From contig NZ_QQBB01000001.1 of the NCBI RefSeq assembly GCF_003350535.1, positions 606,727 through 670,726 of the forward strand: 64,000 bases of DNA, given 5' to 3'. Made by a program: the position numbers and the translations under genes. Under the pieces are notes generated by a model. That model was not told the origin of the DNA. It made no database searches and was given only the letters and a program-made list of their open reading frames with translations. This DNA is from Microvirga subterranea. GTDB taxonomy: Bacteria; Pseudomonadota; Alphaproteobacteria; Rhizobiales; Beijerinckiaceae. Positions within the stretch are counted from its first letter, which is position 1, and every line of letters starts with the position of its first letter. Shown piece by piece: positions 1 to 7,803 of this stretch.

Positions 1-670
1 GCGCGTCGGCGACGAGCAGCACCTCGTGCGGATTGGTGGCCGCCCGGACCTCGGCCGCCTCGGCCATCAGGGCCTCGTCCACCGTGACGCGGCCGGCGGT
101 ATCGAGCATGACCACGTCGTAGCCGCCGAGGCGCGCGGCCTCCATGGCCCGGCGGGCGATCTGCACCGCCGACTGGCCGGCCACGATCGGCAGCGTGTCG
201 ACGCCGACCTGCTTGCCCAGCACGGCGAGCTGTTCCATCGCGGCCGGACGGCGGGTGTCGAGGGAGGCCATCAGCACGCGGCGCTTGTCGCGGTCGCTCA
301 GGCGCCGGGCGATCTTGGCCGTGGTCGTGGTTTTACCGGAGCCCTGGAGGCCGACCATGAGGATCGGCACCGGCGGGGCGGCGTTGAGGTCGATGACCTC
401 GGCGTCCGCGCCCAGCATCTCCACGAGCTGGTCGTGGACGATCTTGACCACCTGCTGGCCGGGCGAGACCGACTTCACGACCTCGGCGCCGACCGCGCGC
501 GAGCGCACCTTGTCGGTGAAGGAGCGCACGACCTCGAGGGCGACGTCCGCCTCGAGCAGGGCGCGTCGCACCTCGCGGAGCGCCGCGTTGACGTCCTCTT
601 CGGTCAGCGCGCCGCGGCGGGTGAGGCCGCTGAGAATATTGGAGAGTTTGTCGGAAAGGCCCTCGAACAT
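1..670 (-). CDS. ffh: Signal recognition particle protein Ffh, N-terminal part (runs off the left edge)
   Basis: SRP54-type GTPase that binds 4.5S RNA and signal sequences and delivers ribosomes to FtsY at the membrane. The visible 223 residues cover the N domain four-helix region and the start of the G domain; the P-loop reads GLQGSGKTTTTAK, followed by the DTRRPAA and DTAGR motifs. The start ATG at 668-670 lies two bases after the stop of the upstream small gene, so the two are probably co-transcribed. The rest of the G domain and the methionine-rich M domain lie outside the window. FtsY, its receptor, is encoded 7 kb away. Identification is secure. Confidence 0.96.
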   Translation of the reverse strand, partial: MFEGLSDKLSNILSGLTRRGALTEEDVNAALREVRRALLEADVALEVVRSFTDKVRSRAVGAEVVKSVSPGQQVVKIVHDQLVEMLGADAEVIDLNAAPPVPILMVGLQGSGKTTTTAKIARRLSDRDKRRVLMASLDTRRPAAMEQLAVLGKQVGVDTLPIVAGQSAVQIARRAMEAARLGGYDVVMLDTAGRVTVDEALMAEAAEVRAATNPHEVLLVADA

Positions 671-672
671 GG

Positions 673-888
673 TTATTCAAATCCTTTCGCGAGAAGCGGC
701 GCATCGCGTTCCGCGAGAGCCTTTTCGAAATGGTCGATCGCCGCCTTGAACTTGTCGCGGCAGCCCGGATTGCAGAAGCCCACGACCGCGTCGCGGTAGA
801 GGGTGAGCGAGTCCGCCGCGATCGGCTTTCCCGACCACGGGCAGGTCTCGTTGACCGCATCCTCGATCCGCAATGTGTCGTCCGACAT
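673..888 (-). CDS. Small Cys-motif (YHS/TRASH-like) protein upstream of ffh
   Basis: A 71-residue soluble protein. It carries CPWSGKPI near residue 16 and FCNPGC near residue 38, followed by a K/A-rich helix. This Cys arrangement resembles YHS/TRASH-type metal-binding modules, so a metal-binding role is inferred; no catalytic residues are recognised. I chose the ATG at 886-888 because GGAAG lies four bases upstream; the reading frame stays open further upstream but enters a dispersed repeat. It ends two bases before the ffh start, which suggests translational coupling with ffh. What it does there is unknown to me. Confidence 0.75.
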   Translation of the reverse strand: MSDDTLRIEDAVNETCPWSGKPIAADSLTLYRDAVVGFCNPGCRDKFKAAIDHFEKALAERDAPLLAKGFE

Positions 889-926
889 CGCTCTTCCTTC
901 GTCCGTCGGCGTCTTCCCTGGTGGAG

Positions 927-1031
927 CCTCATCCTGAGGAGGACCATCGGTCCGTCTCGAAGGACGAGGCGTCTCCGGAGAGCGCCGGATCATCCTTCGA
1001 GACGCCGCTTCGCGGCTCCTCAGGATGAGGG
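927..1031. repeat. Dispersed intergenic palindromic repeat, family 1 (copy a)
   Basis: A large imperfect inverted repeat: the left arm begins CCTCATCCTGAGGAG and the right arm ends CTCCTCAGGATGAGG. Each arm contains a second block (CGTCTCGAAGGA and its complement) and an internal mini-hairpin (GACCATCGGTC on the left, CCGCTTCGCGG on the right), so the whole could fold as a branched cruciform. A homologous copy lies at 51309-51425. It fills much of the gene-free stretch 889-1243; I see nothing else recognisable in the rest of that stretch (1032-1243). Confidence 0.85.
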
Positions 1032-1243
1032 TTGGGTGCAGGTCGGTCCCAAATGGAAGCGCGCCCGAGGGCGCATCGCGCTGTCGGGCGTTGACCTCCA
1101 GCCTCTCGGGCTGGTCGGCGGCTCACATGGGCTCGCTCTACAGATTTGCGGTCAGCACGTAAGGGTGAAACAGGGCAAAGTCAAGGAAAGGGAGCTGCAT
1201 CGCAACTTCGGTGTAGGCCCGACGTCGTCCTGAGATGAGGGCG

Positions 1244-2239
1244 TTAACGTCCCACCATCACCTCGAAGCTCTGCTCGATGGCGGGCTTGCCGTCGCGCAT
1301 CACCCGGTAGCTGGCCCGGTAGGTTCCCGGATCGAAGGCTCCCTTCGAATTCCTGACCCCCGCGAACATCATCCACTGGGCCTTGTCCCGGTCGAGGGGC
1401 GGGGCCTTGTTCTCGGCCAGCACCTTTCCGTCGGGCGCGACGACGGTGAGGACCTGCTCGTCGCCGCCTTTCAGCCCGATGGCCCGCACGAAGGCCACGA
1501 GGGCAGGCGAATCCGTCGTCGGCTTCTCGCGACCGGCCTCGCCCGATTCGATCGCCTCCATCTTCACCGGACCCGTGGCGAAGCCCTTGTTCAGCACGCT
1601 GCCGGCCCGGTAGGCGAGCGCCTGCCGGGTCGACGGGTCCCAGAGCGAGGTGCCCCCGCCGCAGGATGCCTCGGGCGCCCCATAGGCGAAGGGATCGACC
1701 ACCTTGCCGTCCTTGCGGACGGTCAGATGGAGATGCGGGAACTCGGTCATGCCCGACAGGCCGATCCGCCCGAGGCGCTGGCCCGCCGTCACCATGTCGC
1801 CGGGCTTCACCGCGAGGCTGCCCTTGGCCATGTGGCAGTACTGGGTTTCCCAGCCCTGGCCGTGGTCGATGACCAGGCCGTTGCCGCACTCCACGTTCTG
1901 GACGCTCTCGCGTCCGCGGCCCGTCAGGGACACGTCCTCCACGCCGTCGCGGGCCCGCAGCACCTTCCCGCTAGCCGCCGCGAGCACGTCGACTCCCGCC
2001 TTCTGGGCCGCCATGGTCGGGACCCGGATGTCGGTCCCGGTATGGCCCGCATAGGTGAGGCTGCCGCACTGGTAGTCCCGGGCTGCCGGCGACGGGTCGC
2101 GGTCCACGTAGTGCTGGACGAAGCAGGTCGAGCCGATCTCGCAGGCGACCGGCAGGCGAAGGGTCACGGTCTGGGCGGCGGCGGAGCCGGCCCAGAGCAG
2201 CGCCGCCGGGGCGAGAAGGACGGGAAATCGAAGACGCAT
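1244..2239 (-). CDS. Secreted M23 (LytM/DD-endopeptidase-type) protein
   Basis: A 331-residue protein with a signal peptide (residues 1-23, ending AGSAAAQ), so exported. The M23 zinc site is complete: H66 and D70 in GHTGTD, H136, and HLH at 169-171. The family contains peptidoglycan endopeptidases and their regulators; because all ligands are present an active hydrolase is plausible. About 150 residues after the M23 core form a C-terminal extension, possibly a beta-sandwich, that I do not recognise. The start ATG follows GAGGGAGCGATC. It is transcribed away from ccmC, and its upstream region is the left edge of an inferred inversion. Confidence 0.85.
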   Translation of the reverse strand: MRLRFPVLLAPAALLWAGSAAAQTVTLRLPVACEIGSTCFVQHYVDRDPSPAARDYQCGSLTYAGHTGTDIRVPTMAAQKAGVDVLAAASGKVLRARDGVEDVSLTGRGRESVQNVECGNGLVIDHGQGWETQYCHMAKGSLAVKPGDMVTAGQRLGRIGLSGMTEFPHLHLTVRKDGKVVDPFAYGAPEASCGGGTSLWDPSTRQALAYRAGSVLNKGFATGPVKMEAIESGEAGREKPTTDSPALVAFVRAIGLKGGDEQVLTVVAPDGKVLAENKAPPLDRDKAQWMMFAGVRNSKGAFDPGTYRASYRVMRDGKPAIEQSFEVMVGR

Positions 2240-2477
2240 GATCGCTCCCTCACGATGGCGCACCATCATAGGACGTCCCGACAGGATGGCGAGCGACGGG
2301 CCCGGCGCAATGCCGAAACGAAGCGGGGCGGCCGGAAATCGGCTTAGGCCTACGCACAATCCCGTATTGCCCCGCGCCGTCCGGGATGAGAAAGAGGCGC
2401 GATCTTAGCGAAAACGTTATGAGACGTGCGGCGACCGATGCGTTGCAGGCGCCGCCCAGGACCGCTACATCGATCCC

Positions 2478-3218
2478 ATGATCCGAGACCTCGCCAACCC
2501 GACCCGTTTCATGAGCCTCAGCGGCCGCCTGCTGCCGTGGGTGTCGGGCCTGGCGGCGATTCTGGCAGGGATCGGCCTCTACATGGTCTGGTTCCAGGCG
2601 CCCGCGGACTACCAGCAGGGCGAAACGGTCAAGATCATGTACCTGCACGTCCCGGCCGCGTGGCTGTCCCTGTTCTTCTACATGATCATGACGAGCTCCG
2701 CGCTCGGCACCCTGGTCTGGCGCCATCCGCTCGCGGACGTGTCGCAGAAGGCCGCCGCCCCCATCGGGGCCGCCTTCACGCTGATCTGCCTCGTGACCGG
2801 CTCGCTCTGGGGCAAGCCCATGTGGGGCACCTACTGGCAGTGGGACGCGCGCCTCACCTCGATGCTGGTGATGCTCCTGATCTATCTCGGCATCCTGGCC
2901 CTCTGGCGCGCCATCGAGGAGCCCAACCGGGCCGCCCGGGCCGTGTCGATCCTGACCCTGGTGGGCGCCGTCAACGTGCCGATCGTGAAGTTCTCCGTCG
3001 ACTGGTGGAACACCCTGCACCAGCCGGCCTCCGTGTTCCGCCTCGGCGGGCCGACGATCCATTCCTCCATGCTGGTCCCGCTCCTGGTGATGGCCGTCGC
3101 CTTCACGCTGGTCGGCGTGGCCCTGCACCTCTCCGGCATGCGCACCGAGATCCTGCGCCGCCGGGTCCGCACGCTCACCATCCTCGAGGCGGAGCGCCTC
3201 GACGCACAGGCCGCCTGA
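2478..3218 (+). CDS. ccmC: Heme transporter / heme-handling protein CcmC
   Basis: Integral membrane protein of cytochrome c maturation system I. It presents periplasmic heme for transfer to CcmE. The 246-residue sequence has about six membrane segments, the tryptophan-rich WWD motif at residues 111-128 (WGKPMWGTYWQWD), and the two conserved heme-ligand histidines H57 (YLHVP) and H181 (TLHQP). Its stop overlaps the ccmD start (ATGA), and ccmG follows, forming a ccmC-ccmD-ccmG operon. In related genomes, from memory, these genes follow ccmAB directly; here ccmAB lies 11 kb away in the opposite direction. Confidence 0.97.
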   Translation: MIRDLANPTRFMSLSGRLLPWVSGLAAILAGIGLYMVWFQAPADYQQGETVKIMYLHVPAAWLSLFFYMIMTSSALGTLVWRHPLADVSQKAAAPIGAAFTLICLVTGSLWGKPMWGTYWQWDARLTSMLVMLLIYLGILALWRAIEEPNRAARAVSILTLVGAVNVPIVKFSVDWWNTLHQPASVFRLGGPTIHSSMLVPLLVMAVAFTLVGVALHLSGMRTEILRRRVRTLTILEAERLDAQAA

Positions 3219-3376
3219 TGAGCCAGCACGCCTTCTTCATCCTCTCCTCCTACGCGGTCACGGCCCTGGTGGTCTTAGGGCTCATCCTGCGCGCCGTCGT
3301 CGATCACCGCGCCCAGGCCAAGGCGCTGGCCGAGCTCGAGGCCCGCGGCATCGGCCGGAGGTCGCGCCGTGGCTGA
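3218..3376 (+). CDS. ccmD: Heme exporter accessory protein CcmD
   Basis: A 52-residue single-pass membrane protein. One hydrophobic helix (about residues 8-27) is followed by a basic cytoplasmic tail rich in Arg and Ala, the usual CcmD pattern. CcmD helps release holo-CcmE from the CcmABC complex. Sequence conservation in the family is low, so the call rests on size, topology and position. The ATG overlaps the ccmC stop by four bases (ATGA), and the 3' end overlaps ccmG by eight bases, indicating translational coupling. Confidence 0.9.
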   Translation: MSQHAFFILSSYAVTALVVLGLILRAVVDHRAQAKALAELEARGIGRRSRRG

Positions 3377-3953
3377 GGGCACGACCGAGGCGCCGGCGGC
3401 GCGCAGCCGCCTCATCTTCCTCCTGCCGGTCATCGTCTTCGTGGTGCTGGCGGGGTTCTTCCTCGTGCGCCTCGGGGGCGACGACCCGTCGAAGCTGCCC
3501 TCGGCGCTGATCAACAAGCCCGCGCCCGCCTTTACCTTGCCGCCGCTGGAGGGCCTCGTGGCCAACGGCCAGCCGGTGCCGGGCCTCTCGGGCGAGGACC
3601 TGAAGGGCAAGGTCACGGTGGTGAACGTCTGGGCCTCCTGGTGCGCTCCCTGCCGCCAGGAGCACCCGCTGCTGGTGGACCTCGCCAAGGACCCGTCGAT
3701 TCGGGTGGTGGGCATCAACCAGAAGGACGATCCCGACAACGCCCGCCGCTTCCTCGGCAGCCTCGGCAATCCTTACGCGGCCGTCGGCACCGACCGGAAC
3801 GGCCGCGTCTCCATCGACTGGGGCGTCTACGGAGTCCCTGAGACCTTCATCGTCGGCCCGGACGGCATGATCCGCTACAAGCATATCGGGCCGCTGACGC
3901 CCGAGAACATCAAGGCGTTCAGGGAGCGCCTGAAGGAAATCCCGCGCGCTTGA
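3369..3953 (+). CDS. ccmG: Thiol:disulfide interchange protein CcmG/DsbE
   Basis: Membrane-anchored periplasmic thioredoxin that keeps apocytochrome c cysteines reduced for heme attachment. One N-terminal membrane segment (about residues 14-34) is followed by a thioredoxin fold with the active site WCAPC (C92, C95) and the downstream cis-Pro region GVPETF. Length (194 residues) is normal for the family. The gene overlaps ccmD by eight bases. Its 3' end overlaps the convergent DUF188 gene by 35 bases, so the two stop codons lie inside each other's coding sequence. Confidence 0.96.
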   Translation: MAEGTTEAPAARSRLIFLLPVIVFVVLAGFFLVRLGGDDPSKLPSALINKPAPAFTLPPLEGLVANGQPVPGLSGEDLKGKVTVVNVWASWCAPCRQEHPLLVDLAKDPSIRVVGINQKDDPDNARRFLGSLGNPYAAVGTDRNGRVSIDWGVYGVPETFIVGPDGMIRYKHIGPLTPENIKAFRERLKEIPRA

Positions 3954-4407
3954 GGCGCACGACCGCCAGGTCCAGGGCCGACAGGAACGCCGAGCGGTCC
4001 CGGGCCGAGAACGGCTTCGGCCCGCCCGTGACATCGCCCATGGCGCGCAGGTCCTCCATCAGGTTGCGGGTGGCGAGCGCCATGCCGATGGAGGCCTCCG
4101 TGAAGGGTTTTCCGGTCGGACCGATCACGTCCGCGCCCGCGCTCACGCAGCGATGGGCGAGGGGCACGTCGGCCGTGATGACGACGGCGCCGCGCCGGGC
4201 CCGCTCGGCGATCCAGTCATCCGCCGCATCGAAGCCGGAGCCGACGATCACCCGCTCGATCAGGGGATCGTTCGGCACCATGAGGAAGCTGTTGGTGACG
4301 ACGAAAACCTTGATTCCGTGGCGCTCCGCCACTCGGTAGATCTCGGCCTTCACCGGGCAGGCATCGGCGTCCACGAAGATTTCAATGGCTTGAGGCGTCC
4401 CGGTCAT
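3919..4407 (-). CDS. YaiI/YqxD family (DUF188) protein, PIN-like fold
   Basis: A 162-residue soluble protein of the UPF0178/DUF188 family. The signature [11 protein letters not shown] lies at residues 9-19, and the acidic pattern ([13 protein letters not shown]) resembles PIN-domain nucleases, but no activity is established to my knowledge. I chose the ATG at 4405-4407 by family alignment; an open frame continues upstream but overlaps the divergent cyclase gene. The 3' end overlaps ccmG by 35 bases in a tail-to-tail arrangement. Confidence 0.9.
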   Translation of the reverse strand: MTGTPQAIEIFVDADACPVKAEIYRVAERHGIKVFVVTNSFLMVPNDPLIERVIVGSGFDAADDWIAERARRGAVVITADVPLAHRCVSAGADVIGPTGKPFTEASIGMALATRNLMEDLRAMGDVTGGPKPFSARDRSAFLSALDLAVVRLKRAGFPSGAP

Positions 4408-4432
4408 CGATAATAAAGATCCTTGAGGCGCG

Positions 4433-5833
4433 TTGTCGTCCGCCTTCCTTAAACGGCCTAAGACCCGAAAAGAACCCGTGATCGTCCGCCCTCGCCTGTC
4501 CTCCGCCCTGACGTCGATTCGCCAGCTGCGGTCGAAATACCTCATCAGCGACGCCACCGAGCGCCTGATCCGCGAAGCCGACGTGGCGGCGCTCAAGCGC
4601 GCCGGTCAGGCGCGGATCGCCATCGCGGCGATCCTGTTCATGGGTCTCGTGACAGTGCAGCTGAGCGACACCATCACCAGCCCCTTCGCCCTGAAGCAGA
4701 TTCACGGCGCCGAGGTGGCCCTCTTCGTGTTCGGCGCCGTCGGCTGGGTCATGGTCTGGATGGCCTCCCGGCGCATCCTGGTCGACGCGCTCCCCACGGT
4801 CATCGCAGTGCTCGACGCGCTGCTGATCTTAGGCAACCTGGCCTTCAACCACTGGAGCTTAGGGATTCCGGGCAGCCTCTTCGCCATGTATCCGGCGGTC
4901 TGGGTCATGCCGGTCATCATGGCGGCGACGGCGATCTACTACCAGCCGCGCCTCCAGGCCTTCGTGGGCCTGGTTTACGTGGTCGGCCTCTCGATCATCG
5001 CCTTCTCGGACCCGCAGCCCAGCCCCGAGGAGTTCAGCCGCATCATCGGCGGCATGTGGAGCGCCTTCACCTGGCAGTCCAACATGATGCGCATCGTCAC
5101 GGTGCTGACCGCGTCGCTGGTCCTGTTCCTGGTGGTGCGCCAGGGCCGGCTCATCCTGGAGCGGGCCGTGCGCGAGACGACACTGCGCCTCAACCTCACC
5201 CGCTACCTGCCGCGGGAGCTCGCCCCGATCCTGTCCGAGCGCTCCTTCGAGTCCTTGCGCACGGGACGGCGTATCCCGGTCACGCTCATGTTCGTCGACA
5301 TCCGGGCCTCGTCGAGCTTCGGCGAGACCATGGACCCGACCCGGCTCGCGATCTTCATCACGTCCTTCCGGCGCCGCGTCCTCCAGGCGGCCGCCCAGCA
5401 CGGCGGCCTGATCGACAAGTTCACCGGCGACGGCGCCCTGATCCTGTTCGGCGTGCCGACCGAAAAGCCCGACGACACGGCCCGGGCCCTCGCCTGCGGC
5501 CGCCGGCTGCTCGCCCTCATCGAGCGCTGGAACGCCAAGCGCGGCTTCAACCCGCCGGTGCGGATCGGCATCGGCATCCATCGCGGCGAGGTGTTCTGCG
5601 GCGTGGTGGGCGACGAGGACCGGCTCGAATTCACGGTTCTGGGCGAGACGGTGAACACGGCGGCGCGGATCGAGCAGGCGACGAAATCCGCCGATTGCGA
5701 CCTGCTCGCCTCCTGGGATGCGATCGAGGCCGCCGGCGAGGACGGGCTCTGGGCCCCGGCGGAGCACGAGCCCCTGCGGGGCGTCACTCGCAAGATCGTG
5801 CTGATGCGGCCGCAGCCCCAGAAGGCGGCCTGA
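4433..5833 (+). CDS. Membrane-anchored class III adenylate/guanylate cyclase
   Basis: Predicted to make a cyclic nucleotide, most likely cAMP, from ATP. About six membrane helices span residues 62-235, followed by a cytoplasmic cyclase domain (about 265-466). Both metal-binding Asp residues are present (D289 in MFVDIRA, D333 in GDGALILFG), as are the transition-state Asn and Arg (N408 and R412 in [11 protein letters not shown]). I used the TTG start because GAGG lies four bases upstream; a GTG at 4478 is an alternative that would remove 15 residues. It faces a GGDEF gene tail to tail, so cAMP and c-di-GMP synthesis are encoded side by side. Confidence 0.88.
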   Translation: MSSAFLKRPKTRKEPVIVRPRLSSALTSIRQLRSKYLISDATERLIREADVAALKRAGQARIAIAAILFMGLVTVQLSDTITSPFALKQIHGAEVALFVFGAVGWVMVWMASRRILVDALPTVIAVLDALLILGNLAFNHWSLGIPGSLFAMYPAVWVMPVIMAATAIYYQPRLQAFVGLVYVVGLSIIAFSDPQPSPEEFSRIIGGMWSAFTWQSNMMRIVTVLTASLVLFLVVRQGRLILERAVRETTLRLNLTRYLPRELAPILSERSFESLRTGRRIPVTLMFVDIRASSSFGETMDPTRLAIFITSFRRRVLQAAAQHGGLIDKFTGDGALILFGVPTEKPDDTARALACGRRLLALIERWNAKRGFNPPVRIGIGIHRGEVFCGVVGDEDRLEFTVLGETVNTAARIEQATKSADCDLLASWDAIEAAGEDGLWAPAEHEPLRGVTRKIVLMRPQPQKAA

Positions 5834-5862
5834 CCGGAAAGAGGCCGGGCCTTTCGACCGGT

Positions 5863-6900
5863 TCAGTCCGGCAGGCCCAGGATCCGATAGGTGTTCCGGC
5901 CCGCGGCCTTCGCGGCGTAGAGGGCGGCATCCGCCTCGGCGAACAGGTCCGCGGAGGTCCTGCCCTCGGCCCCCGCCACGCCGACCGAGGCCCCGAGGGC
6001 GAGGGACTGTCCGTCGAGCACGACCGGCCGGCTCATGGCGGCGACGACCTCCCGGGCCAGATGCTCCACGGCGTCCCGGTCGAAGCGGCGCCCGAGCAGG
6101 ACGGCGAATTCGTCGCCGCCGATCCGGGCCACGAGCTCGGCCCCGCGGCAGGCTTCCGCCAGGCGGCGGGCGGCCTCCTTCAGGCATTCGTCCCCGAGGA
6201 CATGGCCGTGGCCGTCGTTCACCTGCTTGAAGCCGTCGAGGTCCACCAGCATCAGGGCCGCGATGGCGCCGCCCGCATCGGGGCGGTCGTCCAGCTCCGC
6301 GAGGCGTGTCTGGAACCGGCTGCGGTTGGCGAGCCCGGTCATCACGTCGAACTCGGCCAGATACCGCATGCGCTCCCAGAGGGCCTTCTCGTCGGTGATG
6401 TCCTGCTTCATCCCGAAGATGCGCATCGGGACGTCGTTCTCGCACTCGACCGTGGCGGTGATGCGCAGCCAGCGGCGGCGCCCCTTGGGGGTGACGATCT
6501 CCGTGTCGAGGCTGAAGCTGCCCCGCTCGTCGATCGCACGGCTACGGACCCGTTCGAGCTCCTTGCGGGCGTCCTCCGGGTAGCAGCGCAGGATCTCCCG
6601 GCGGTCGAGCGCCGAGCCGCGCGGCAGGTCGAAGATGTCGTAGACCACGTCGGTCCAGCGCAGGGTCTCGCTCGGAAGGTCGCATTCCCACACGCCGATC
6701 CGGGCGGCGGCGGAGGCGCGCTCGAAGATCTTCCGGCTGTGCGCCAGGGCGGCCTCCTGCTCGCGGATCACAACCGCCTGGGCCTCCACCTTGGCGTGGA
6801 GCTGCTCGATCAGGGCGCCGTCGCCCTGCCGCAGCAGCGGCGATGTCGCAGATGCCTCCGAACGCGTCAGGACGGTCTGGGTTCGCAGCGCATTCGACAT
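5863..6900 (-). CDS. PAS-GGDEF diguanylate cyclase
   Basis: A 345-residue soluble protein. An N-terminal coiled-coil stretch (about 28-57) leads to a PAS domain (about 60-172, with the PAC-like end MKQDITDEKA), then a GGDEF domain with an intact GGDEF motif at 261-265. It should convert two GTP to c-di-GMP. The canonical RxxD product-inhibition site is not present (the equivalent reads RGAE), so feedback control may be weak. There is no membrane segment, so the PAS domain probably senses a cytoplasmic signal. AGGGG precedes the ATG by six bases. Confidence 0.93.
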   Translation of the reverse strand: MSNALRTQTVLTRSEASATSPLLRQGDGALIEQLHAKVEAQAVVIREQEAALAHSRKIFERASAAARIGVWECDLPSETLRWTDVVYDIFDLPRGSALDRREILRCYPEDARKELERVRSRAIDERGSFSLDTEIVTPKGRRRWLRITATVECENDVPMRIFGMKQDITDEKALWERMRYLAEFDVMTGLANRSRFQTRLAELDDRPDAGGAIAALMLVDLDGFKQVNDGHGHVLGDECLKEAARRLAEACRGAELVARIGGDEFAVLLGRRFDRDAVEHLAREVVAAMSRPVVLDGQSLALGASVGVAGAEGRTSADLFAEADAALYAAKAAGRNTYRILGLPD

Positions 6901-7029
6901 CGTGAACCCCTACCGCCTTCCCGCTCGCCGAATCGGACGGGCCCGGCCGTCGGCCGATACCCTTTTCGGCCAGGAGGGGAGCACGGAAGGCCTTAACATC
7001 CGCTTGCCGCCGGGAATAGGGGCGAACCG

Positions 7030-7635
7030 TCAGGCCTCGCTGCCGGCCGCGTCCTTCTTGACCTCGTGGCGCAGCAGCAGGGGTGTCTGGGCCAGGGCGA
7101 ACAGGATCGTGAGCGGCATGATGCCGAAGACCTTGAAGCTGACCCAGAAATCCGTGGTCTGGGTGCGCCAGACGATCTCGTTGAGGGCCGCGAGCGCGAA
7201 GAAGAACAGGGCCCAGCGAAGGGTGAGCTTGCGCCAGCCCTCCTCGTCGAGCTCGAACATGCTGTCGAGCACGATCTGGAGCAGGGGCTTCCTGAAATAG
7301 AGGCCGCCGAGCAGGACGAGCCCGAACATCGTGTTCACGATGGTGGGCTTGAGCTTGATGAAGACGTCGTTCTGTAGGAAGAGCGTCAGCCCGCCGAACA
7401 CCAGCACCACCACGCCCGACACCATCGGCATGATCGGCAGCTTGCGGATCAGCGCATAGTTCACCGTGAGCGCCACGACGGTGGCGACGACGAAGACCGC
7501 GGTCGCCGCATAGATCCGCTGGTTGTCCGCATAGCCGAACCGGTCCGCATAGGCGTTGGCCAGGAAGAACAGGACCAGAGGGCCGAGTTCGAGGACGAGC
7601 TTCAGGAGGGGCGGGAGGCGCTTTTGGTCTGACAT
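7030..7635 (-). CDS. yciB: Septation protein A / inner membrane protein YciB
   Basis: A 201-residue polytopic protein of the YciB/IspZ family with about five to six hydrophobic segments and the family features LVLELGPL near the start and NALIR/LKPT-like motifs in the middle (here NYALIRKLP and [10 protein letters not shown]). The family is linked to cell envelope and division functions; the exact role is not settled. It lies downstream of ftsY on the same strand, the usual order in Hyphomicrobiales, but a dispersed repeat has entered the 168-base gap. Confidence 0.94.
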   Translation of the reverse strand: MSDQKRLPPLLKLVLELGPLVLFFLANAYADRFGYADNQRIYAATAVFVVATVVALTVNYALIRKLPIMPMVSGVVVLVFGGLTLFLQNDVFIKLKPTIVNTMFGLVLLGGLYFRKPLLQIVLDSMFELDEEGWRKLTLRWALFFFALAALNEIVWRTQTTDFWVSFKVFGIMPLTILFALAQTPLLLRHEVKKDAAGSEA

Positions 7636-7692
7636 GACGTCTCTTCTAGAGCATTTTTCCGGTGAGTGGCAGCGCCTGCGCGGATCCGTCCC

Positions 7693-7794
7693 GTGTCATT
7701 CCCGGCCGGAGCGTAGCGGAGGGGAAGGAATTCCATGGCGCCACCCAGGAGAGTGGATCCCCTTCCCGGCTCTTCGAGCCGCCGGGGACGACAC
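7693..7794. repeat. Dispersed intergenic repeat, family 3 (copy a)
   Basis: An element bounded by GTGTCATTCCCGG on the left and GGGGACGACAC on the right, which form an imperfect inverted repeat. Inner blocks AGGGGAAGG and GGATCCCCTTCCC also pair. Similar elements occur at 32423-32531 and 53989-54098. It sits between ftsY and yciB, where a transcript running from ftsY would carry it as a stable stem. Confidence 0.8.
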
Positions 7795-7803
7795 GGCCCT
7801 TCA

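Noticed and set aside
2240-2477. Search for a repeat at the left inversion breakpoint matching the one at 14822-14865
   Set aside because: No matching inverted repeat was visible by eye, so recombination between two such repeats is not supported.
5056-6996. A + strand open frame of about 650 codons overlapping the two cyclase genes
   Set aside because: The cyclase and GGDEF frames have intact catalytic motifs; this frame has none.
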